This document shows, piece after piece, positions 7,251 through 12,006 of a stretch of 12,006 nucleotides of DNA. How positions within the stretch are numbered: position 1 is the stretch's first letter; every line of letters begins with the position of its first letter. Both the position numbers and the translations under genes were made by a program. Origin of the DNA: Chloroflexota bacterium. GTDB taxonomy: Bacteria > Chloroflexota > Limnocylindria > P2-11E. Where the stretch lies: contig VBGU01000050.1 in NCBI GenBank assembly GCA_005881085.1, forward strand, positions 1-12,006, read 5' to 3'. The notes beneath the pieces are model-generated. The model was given only the letters and a program-made list of their open reading frames with translations. It searched no databases and had not been told where the DNA came from.

Positions 7251-8206
7251 TGCTCCCTCAGGTGATCGTGATCAGCGTTCTCGGCGCGGCGGCGGTGGTG
7301 TGTTTCGTTCTCGGCCTCTGGCTTCCGCTCGTCGACGCCGAGCGCCGCATCGCACGTCGCCTTCAGGGCTTCGTCCAGGCGCCGATCGCGGCGGGCGACG
7401 CGCATCTCATGCTCGCCCGACCCCGCGGCCACCCTACTCATCCGCTCCCTCGTACATCCTCACCTCTCCGATTCCTCGAGCGAATCCTTGCGGAAGCGGA
7501 GAGCGATGTGTCGCCCGGCCAGCTCCTCGCGGCCACGAGCGTCGTCGGTCTCGTTGCGTTGGCGGCGGGCATCTTCGTTCTGCGCGAGATGATCCTCGCG
7601 GTGCCGCTCGGCCTTATCGGCGCATTCCTCCCGATGTGGTGGATCCGCCGCGGCCACAAGCGCACGCTGTCGCGCTTCAAGTCGCAGCTTCCCGACACCG
7701 TCGGGCTCCTCGCGAGCTCCGTGCGATCCGGCCACAGCCTCCCGCAGGCGCTCGAACACGTCGCGGGCGACGCGCCCGAACCAACGAAAGCTGCATTCCT
7801 TCTCGTCGGTAGGGAGATCGCCCTCGGCGCCTCGCAGGAGGATGCGCTCGAGCGTCTCGCCGCCCGGTATCCGTCGGACGATCTAAAGCTCATCGTCGCG
7901 GCGATCAATGTGCAGCACCAGATCGGCGGCAGCCTCGCCAAGATCCTCGATAGCATTTCGGAGACGATCCGGGAGCGGATCCGTATCGAGGGGGACATCA
8001 AGGCACTCACGGCGCCGCAGCGCGTGAGCGCCTACGTCCTCTGCGGGCTTCCGGTCTTCGTGACGCTCGGGCTGCTCCTCATCGGACCCGATTACATCAG
8101 TCCTCTCTTCCAGCCTGGTCCTCTCCGGTACGCGCTGTTCTCCGCCATCTCGCTCGTCATCCTTGGGTTCTTGGTGATGCGCGCGATGACCAAGATCGAT
8201 GTTTAG
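7250..8206 (+). CDS. tadB: Tad platform protein TadB (T2SSF family)
   Basis: The protein is 318 aa. A membrane helix near residues 5-28, two more around 93-133 (up to PMWWIRRG), a cytoplasmic T2SSF domain, and C-terminal helices (YVLCGLPVFVTLGLLLIG and FSAISLVILGFLVM). The T2SSF domain has the TadB pattern LPDTVGLLASSVRSGHSLPQALEHVA and GGSLAKILDSISETIRERIRIEGDIKALTAPQR. TadB with TadC makes the inner-membrane platform that couples TadA's ATP use to pilin assembly. It begins one base inside the cpaF stop and its last 8 bases overlap the following fusion gene. Confidence 0.92.
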   Translation: MLPQVIVISVLGAAAVVCFVLGLWLPLVDAERRIARRLQGFVQAPIAAGDAHLMLARPRGHPTHPLPRTSSPLRFLERILAEAESDVSPGQLLAATSVVGLVALAAGIFVLREMILAVPLGLIGAFLPMWWIRRGHKRTLSRFKSQLPDTVGLLASSVRSGHSLPQALEHVAGDAPEPTKAAFLLVGREIALGASQEDALERLAARYPSDDLKLIVAAINVQHQIGGSLAKILDSISETIRERIRIEGDIKALTAPQRVSAYVLCGLPVFVTLGLLLIGPDYISPLFQPGPLRYALFSAISLVILGFLVMRAMTKIDV

Positions 8207-10115
8207 ACGCGCGTCGTTCGTCGTTGCGGCGGTCGCGACGCTGCTGCTGGTGCTCGGCGCGGGGGTCGCACGCGCCGACGATCCGTATCGCGTCGTGCTG
8301 AGCCGCGTCGACCCGAGCGACTTCCCCACCGTGCGCCTCGTCGCCGCGGTCGTCGACGTGAACGGCAAAGCCGTCCCGGGTCTCCGGCCGCAGGATCTCC
8401 AGGTCCGCGAGGGGACCGTCGCGCCTCAGGCGAACGTGACCCTCGCATCGATGGTCTCCCCGGTCGCGCTCGCGCTTGTGATCGACACGAGCGGCAGCAT
8501 GGCCGGACAGCCCCTCGCCGACGCCAAAGCGGCGGTCAGCTCGATGGTGGGATCGCTCGGCGCGATCGACCAAGTCGCGATCCTGTCGTTCAACTCGGTC
8601 GTGCGTGTGGTCCAGCCGCTCACCTCGGAGAAATCGCGAGCGCTCGCGGGCGTCGGTTCGATCGTCGCCGGAGGCGACACCGCGATCTACGACGCCGCCC
8701 AGAGCGCGGCCGATCTGCTCGAGGGGGCCGATCCGAAGGCGCGGCGCGCGATCGTCCTGCTCACCGACGGTCTCGACACGGCGAGCCGCAGCTCACGTCT
8801 CTCAGCGGTAAAACACCTCGAGACGAGCGGCTTTCCGCTGTACGCGATCGGTCTCGGGAACGACATCGATCGCGGAACGCTCGACGCGCTCTCAGGTGCG
8901 GCCGGTGGCGGGGCGACGTACCTCGCGCCGAGCTCGTCGGATCTTGCGGCCATCTACGGAAAGCTGAGCGAGCAGCTGCTGACGGAGTACTCGATCGAAT
9001 ACCGATCAGGCGCGACCGACCTCCCGGGAGGCAGCACCGTACCGTTCGAGATCACGGTTGGCCGCGCCGGCGCGATCCTCGCTCGCGCGACCGGCAGCTT
9101 CACCGTTCCGGCCGGTCGCGGGCAGGCGCGGCCACCCGTGCCAACAACCGCCCCAGCCCCCGCAGCCGTCGTGGTGGCTACGCTGCCGGTGCGTCCCCAG
9201 AACGGCTGGATCGTCGGGCTTCTGGGAGCGATGACGTCCCTCGTGCTGGTGCTCTGGTTGAACGAGCTGACTCTCCACACGGGCTCGCATTCCCGGAGGC
9301 GGCTGCGCGCTCTTATCAGCGGGATCGACCCGGCAGCGGAGGGTCGGGGAGGACGCCGGCTCATCGGCCGTCTCGCTGGACCGCTCCGGTCGATCGGCCA
9401 CGTGGTCGTTCGCGTGCTCGGCACGAAGTACGTGGAGCAGACCCGCGAGCGGCTCGAGCGGGCGGGCGATCCGCTTGGCGTGACTGAATTCCTCGGCCTT
9501 CGGTTCGCGCTGTTGATCCTTTTCAGCGCCGTGATCACCACGATCGTCGTTCTCCTGAGCCGCGGTCCCGGACCGATCGCCGTCGCGGTGATCATCGGTG
9601 CCGCAGCCGGATTCGTCACGCCGGGCATCGCGATCACCATGATCACGCGGGGCCGGAGGAGCGCGATGCAGCGCGCGCTGATCCCGTCGCTCGACATGCT
9701 CGCGCTATCGGCCGAGGCTGGGCTCGCGTTTGACGGTGCGATCGCTCAGGTCGTGCTGCGTTGGAGGAACCCGCTCTCCGACGAGCTACGCCGCCTGCTG
9801 CTCGAGTTCCAGATGGGCCGGGAGCGGAAGCAGGCGCTCCGTGGGCTCGCGCGGCGCACTGGCCTTCCGGATCTCTTGAAATTCGTCAACGCCGTCATCC
9901 AGGCCGACACGCTCGGGGTCGGGCTCGCGAAAGTTCTGGCGGATCAGGCGCTCGAGCTTCGAACCAAGCGGCGGCAACGTGCCGAAGAGCAGGCGCGCAT
10001 CGCGCCGGTCAAGATGATGTTCCCCATGGTCTTGCTCATCTTCCCCGCGCTCTTCGTGGTCATTCTCGGCCCGGCAGTACCGAAGCTGACGGCGATCTTT
10101 AACGTCGGCCAGTAG
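8199..10115 (+). CDS. Fusion of exported VWA domain and Tad platform protein TadC
   Basis: The protein is 638 aa. Signal peptide 1-26 (AGVARA|DD). A small beta domain (about 44-80, VDVNGKAVPGLRPQDLQVRE) precedes the von Willebrand A domain (about 87-265) with a complete MIDAS: D96-T-S98-G-S100, T161 and D190 (LLTDGLDT). A Pro/Ala-rich linker (308-330) leads to a membrane helix at 337-355. The C-terminal half is TadC: helices at about 432-453 and 459-483, then the T2SSF domain (PSLDMLALSAEAGLAFDGAI; LGVGLAKVLADQALELRTKRRQRAEEQAR), then APVKMMFPMVLLIFPALFVVILGPA. The VWA would lie outside the membrane and the T2SSF domain inside. Spacing and overlap with tadB (8 bases) and the TadC signature make the platform role firm. 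The function of the VWA is inferred as metal-dependent binding, perhaps of pilus subunits or a surface ligand. It is the last gene of the operon; no frameshift or broken junction is seen. Confidence 0.88.
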   Translation: MFRRASFVVAAVATLLLVLGAGVARADDPYRVVLSRVDPSDFPTVRLVAAVVDVNGKAVPGLRPQDLQVREGTVAPQANVTLASMVSPVALALVIDTSGSMAGQPLADAKAAVSSMVGSLGAIDQVAILSFNSVVRVVQPLTSEKSRALAGVGSIVAGGDTAIYDAAQSAADLLEGADPKARRAIVLLTDGLDTASRSSRLSAVKHLETSGFPLYAIGLGNDIDRGTLDALSGAAGGGATYLAPSSSDLAAIYGKLSEQLLTEYSIEYRSGATDLPGGSTVPFEITVGRAGAILARATGSFTVPAGRGQARPPVPTTAPAPAAVVVATLPVRPQNGWIVGLLGAMTSLVLVLWLNELTLHTGSHSRRRLRALISGIDPAAEGRGGRRLIGRLAGPLRSIGHVVVRVLGTKYVEQTRERLERAGDPLGVTEFLGLRFALLILFSAVITTIVVLLSRGPGPIAVAVIIGAAAGFVTPGIAITMITRGRRSAMQRALIPSLDMLALSAEAGLAFDGAIAQVVLRWRNPLSDELRRLLLEFQMGRERKQALRGLARRTGLPDLLKFVNAVIQADTLGVGLAKVLADQALELRTKRRQRAEEQARIAPVKMMFPMVLLIFPALFVVILGPAVPKLTAIFNVGQ

Positions 10116-10122
10116 TGCGGGC

Positions 10123-10758
10123 CTAGCGCTTGGGGTCGGGACGCGAGATGTAGATGGTGGGAGCGACTTTCGCGCGATCAACCCAGACGGACGGCTCCGC
10201 GTCGTCGGCGGCCGGAGCAGGTTCGGGCTCAAATGTACGGGGCCTTGGTTTCAGGGCGACCTCCCGCGGCTGACTGGACGCGATGTGCCCGGTGCCAACG
10301 AAAATGAGCGCTTCTTTCGTCGCGCCCTGGAATCCCGTGCCGGCCCCATCGGTGAGCTGCCACGGCGAGATTCGCGAAACGCGAACGGCGAGGGTTTGCT
10401 CATCGCCACGCACCTCGTGCGTTCCAACGACGACGGCGGCGAATGGCCCGAGGTCCGGAACGGAGGTGTGACCGGCGACCTCGTCGTCGGAGAAGCGCAC
10501 GAGCACCCCGCCGTCTCCCGCGCTGATCCGAAGGTCACCGCGTCCGCTCGCGACCTGGTCCGATTCGCTCGACGAGGACTCAGCGTCGCGCCAGCTGCCG
10601 GCGGCGCTCCGCAGGGCGATGACCTTGCCGAACCCGCCGCGCTCCCCGACGGCGCGGGCTCCGCGAAGGACGATCTCGTCGTACGGGCCGATCCCCGCAC
10701 CACCCGGGTGGGACGCATCAGGCCCACCGTCGAACGCGAGGTAGACGCCCGCCGTCAT
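10123..10758 (-). CDS. Hypothetical protein, 211 aa
   Basis: A minus-strand frame with protein-like composition ending at the TAG 10125-10123, only 7 bases from the stop of the convergent tad operon. From ATG 10758 it reads MTAGVYLAFDGGPDA and includes GGAGIGPYDEIVLRGARAVG, GGVLVRFSDDEVAGH and FAAVVVGTHEVRG, with a Pro/Glu-rich C-terminus (EPEPAPAADDAEPSVW). No family is recognised. The frame stays open far upstream, but those residues are Arg/Gly-rich and overlap the plus-strand gene, so they are rejected. An in-frame GTG at 10767, exactly 6 bases after a TACCGT box, would add three residues and allow a leaderless message. No signal peptide or clear membrane helix; probably cytoplasmic. Confidence 0.55.
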   Translation of the reverse strand: MTAGVYLAFDGGPDASHPGGAGIGPYDEIVLRGARAVGERGGFGKVIALRSAAGSWRDAESSSSESDQVASGRGDLRISAGDGGVLVRFSDDEVAGHTSVPDLGPFAAVVVGTHEVRGDEQTLAVRVSRISPWQLTDGAGTGFQGATKEALIFVGTGHIASSQPREVALKPRPRTFEPEPAPAADDAEPSVWVDRAKVAPTIYISRPDPKR

Positions 10759-10773
10759 GACTGCCACCAACCC

Positions 10774-10779
10774 ACGGTA
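10774..10779 (-). promoter_or_regulatory. TANNNT-type -10 box before the minus-strand hypothetical gene
   Basis: On the minus strand TACCGT (10779-10774) is followed by 6 bases and an in-frame GTG at 10767. That is the spacing expected for leaderless transcripts, where RNA begins at the start codon. No Shine-Dalgarno is visible. Confidence 0.3.
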
Positions 10780-10823
10780 ACAGCCAATTGCGGCGGTCCA
10801 TCCCCCATACGGCTGAGGCGGCA

Positions 10824-10836
10824 CGGACCTGGTCCG
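10824..10836. promoter_or_regulatory. Palindromic operator candidate in the divergent spacer
   Basis: CGGACC, a single T, and GGTCCG make a perfect 13-base inverted repeat in the 93-base spacer between divergent genes. It ends 6 bases before the TACGAT box of the plus-strand gene, so a bound protein would cover its -35 region. Binding protein unknown. Confidence 0.35.
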
Positions 10837-10842
10837 AGTCAG

Positions 10843-10848
10843 TACGAT
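10843..10848 (+). promoter_or_regulatory. TANNNT-type -10 box before the plus-strand hypothetical gene
   Basis: TACGAT is followed by 6 bases and a GTG at 10855 in frame with the gene, suggesting a leaderless message. If so, translation starts at GTG 10855 rather than ATG 10852. No -35 consensus is evident. Confidence 0.3.
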
Positions 10849-10851
10849 CGG

Positions 10852-11196
10852 ATGGTGATCGAGACGAAAGAGCTTGCGCTCGCGCGCGAGCATCCGCGCG
10901 GAACGGAGCGTCGGCGGCTTCTTCCCTACCGCGATGCCCTGAACGACGCAGCCGCTTACGCGGCTTTGGCAGAGTCCGATCGCGACGCGATCGTGCGCTG
11001 GGTGGAGACGCGGCGGCGGATAAAAGAGGAGTTCGGGATCGACCACGACCCCGCGAACCTCGCCGACCCGCTGCTCCCCGCGGAACGCCTGCGCGCGCAC
11101 GTGCTCGCGGGCGAACGCGCGGCCGCGCAGCGAACCGACTTCGTCGATCCCGGCGGGGATCTCATCGCGGCCGTGGCGGAGCTGCGAAAGAGCTAA
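10852..11196 (+). CDS. Hypothetical small charged protein, 114 aa
   Basis: From ATG 10852 (or GTG 10855) to the TAA at 11194-11196. The frame runs open upstream, but the earlier part is antisense to the 10123-10758 gene and does not look like protein. The product is helical and rich in Arg, Glu and Ala: LALAREHPRGTERRRLLPYRDALNDAAAYAALAESDRDAIVRWVETRRRIKEEFGIDHDP, described here by positions 7-66, then PANLADPLLPAERLRAHVLAGE and DFVDPGGDLIAAVAELRKS. No signal peptide or membrane segment. No family is recognised. Its stop codon overlaps that of the convergent protease gene by 4 bases (CTAA). Confidence 0.6.
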   Translation: MVIETKELALAREHPRGTERRRLLPYRDALNDAAAYAALAESDRDAIVRWVETRRRIKEEFGIDHDPANLADPLLPAERLRAHVLAGERAAAQRTDFVDPGGDLIAAVAELRKS

Positions 11197-11870
11197 CCCC
11201 GCGCCACGAGGGCCGCGACCACGAGGCCGAACCCGTTGAAGAAGCCGTGGAGCGCGATGCACGGATAGATGCGCCCGGTCGAGGCGCGCATGTAGCCGAG
11301 ACCGATGCCGGTCGCGAGGATCACCGGGATATCCACGATGACGCCGTGCGCGAGCGTAAATGCGACGGCCGTGACGAGGACCGCGACCTGTGCGCCGAGC
11401 GGTTCGAAGAGCGCAAAGCCCAGTCCGCGGCAGAGCGATTCTTCGAAGATCGGCACGAAGACCGCGATCGCGAAGAGGTTCGCCGCCCAAGCCCCGAGGC
11501 GCGTCGGATCCCAGAACTCCGGCACGCCCTGCTCGCGGCCGGCGCCGGAAACGAGGGTCACCTCGAGATACGAGATCGTGTACGCGGCGACGAGCGTCGC
11601 CACACCGATGAGCAACGCTCGGCCCCACGAGCTCGGCGCGCGAAGTGCGAACGTCTCGCGCAACGGAAGTCCGCGGGCGATCAGCAGGACGATGAGCAGC
11701 AGGACCGCATCGACCGAGATCGCCGCGATCGCGGTCGAGTACTTGAAGAAGTCATCGGGCTGAAGGCCGGTCAGCCTTCCATCGAAGCGCAGCGCGTAGC
11801 TCGGGATGGCGAGAAGCGCGATGAGCGCGGTCCAGGCCAGGATCCGGCCGCGATGAAGAGGTCGCGTCAG
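11193..11870 (-). CDS. CPBP family intramembrane glutamic protease (CAAX/Abi type)
   Basis: The three CPBP motifs are present: EESLCR (EExxxR), FTLAH (FxxxH) and HGFFN (HxxxN), at about residues 143-148, 171-175 and 208-212 of a 225-residue protein. These are the catalytic Glu and metal- or water-positioning His/Asn residues of the Rce1-like family. The first ATG/GTG/TTG in frame is TTG 11663, which would give only 156 aa and cut off two clear hydrophobic segments (ILAWTALIALLAIPSYAL and AIAAISVDAVLLLIVLLIA). The frame is open upstream, and a CTG at 11870-11868 shares bases with the TGA of the aminotransferase (CTGA), giving the start MTRPLHRGR. I take CTG 11870 as the likely start by inference. 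About seven membrane segments result. Such proteases process prenylated or secreted peptides or act in immunity to bacteriocins; the substrate here is unknown. Confidence 0.8.
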   Translation of the reverse strand: MTRPLHRGRILAWTALIALLAIPSYALRFDGRLTGLQPDDFFKYSTAIAAISVDAVLLLIVLLIARGLPLRETFALRAPSSWGRALLIGVATLVAAYTISYLEVTLVSGAGREQGVPEFWDPTRLGAWAANLFAIAVFVPIFEESLCRGLGFALFEPLGAQVAVLVTAVAFTLAHGVIVDIPVILATGIGLGYMRASTGRIYPCIALHGFFNGFGLVVAALVARG

Positions 11871-12006
11871 GCGACGGCGTGCGCCGCGCGGAGCGGATCG
11901 AGCAACGCGAGCGCGCGGTCCATCTCCTCGAGCGTATTGAAGTAGTGGGGGGAGAGACGTATCAGACCGGGACGGTTGTCGCAGATGATCCCTGCCGCGC
12001 GCAGCG
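11867..12006 (-). CDS. Class V aminotransferase, C-terminal fragment (partial)
   Basis: On the minus strand the frame with first full codon at 12004 reads 45 residues to the TGA at 11869-11867. The sequence includes LRAAGIICDNRPGLIRLSPH and YFNTLEEMDRALALLDPLR. This is the characteristic C-terminus of class V PLP-dependent aminotransferases (cysteine desulfurase/isopenicillin-epimerase-like group), where the RPG-x-IR-x-SPH-x-(Y/F)NT segment closes the small domain. The rest of the gene is beyond the window edge, so the substrate cannot be named. It is upstream of, and overlaps, the CPBP protease gene on the same strand, implying one operon. Confidence 0.75.
   Translation of the reverse strand, partial: LRAAGIICDNRPGLIRLSPHYFNTLEEMDRALALLDPLRAAHAVA

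Noticed and set aside
10123..11628. A 501-residue minus-strand open frame
   Set aside because: Only its C-terminal 211 residues (from 10758) look like protein. The upstream part is Arg/Gly-rich and antisense to the 10852-11196 gene and the CPBP protease gene.
10788..11945. A 385-residue plus-strand open frame
   Set aside because: Its composition is almost entirely Arg, Asp, Glu and Ala, and it is the mirror of the CPBP protease and hypothetical genes; a high-GC shadow frame.
1..12006. CRISPR arrays, IS elements, tRNA or rRNA genes
   Set aside because: No direct repeats with spacers, no transposase frame, no terminal repeats and no tRNA-like cloverleaf were seen.

Overview
The window is a high-GC bacterial segment dominated by one co-directional tad (tight adherence, Flp-type pilus or secretion) gene cluster. 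The gene set fits a monoderm phylum: CpaB/RcpC, TadZ, TadA, TadB and TadC are present, with no secretin gene, and two TadE-like proteins are followed by a TadG-like protein. High GC, near-exclusive translational coupling and TANNNT boxes directly in front of start codons would suit Chloroflexota or a related terrabacterial lineage. This assignment is inference; no rRNA or marker gene is present.

Layout. Positions 3-548 hold the C-terminal part of a NarL/LuxR-type regulator that enters from the left edge. Positions 670-1353 hold a second, complete regulator of the same architecture. In both, the receiver-like domain has lost the usual phosphorylation residues. A promoter-like sequence with a 6-4-6 inverted repeat precedes the structural operon (1465-10115): tadE1, tadE2, tadG-like, cpaB, tadZ/cpaE, cpaF/tadA, tadB, and a fused gene encoding an exported von Willebrand A domain followed by TadC. 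Most junctions overlap or are separated by a few bases, so this is one transcription and translation unit.

How it works together. The hexameric ATPase TadA drives a platform made of TadB and the TadC half of the fusion. TadZ localises the machine. CpaB probably forms a periplasmic or cell-wall part. TadE1, TadE2 and TadG are pseudopilin-like surface components. In classical Tad systems a VWA domain can sit at the C-terminus of TadG; here TadG has none and a VWA with an intact MIDAS is fused to the platform protein instead. No Flp major pilin, prepilin peptidase or secretin gene lies in the window.

The right flank is unrelated. A minus-strand hypothetical gene (10123-10758) and a plus-strand hypothetical gene (10852-11196) diverge from a 93-base spacer with a 13-base inverted repeat and leaderless-type promoters on both sides. 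A CPBP/CAAX-type membrane protease on the minus strand (11193-11870) ends tail-to-tail with the second hypothetical gene. It appears to start at a CTG overlapping the stop codon of a class V aminotransferase that runs off the right edge (11867-12006). No stretch over 300 bases lacks a gene.
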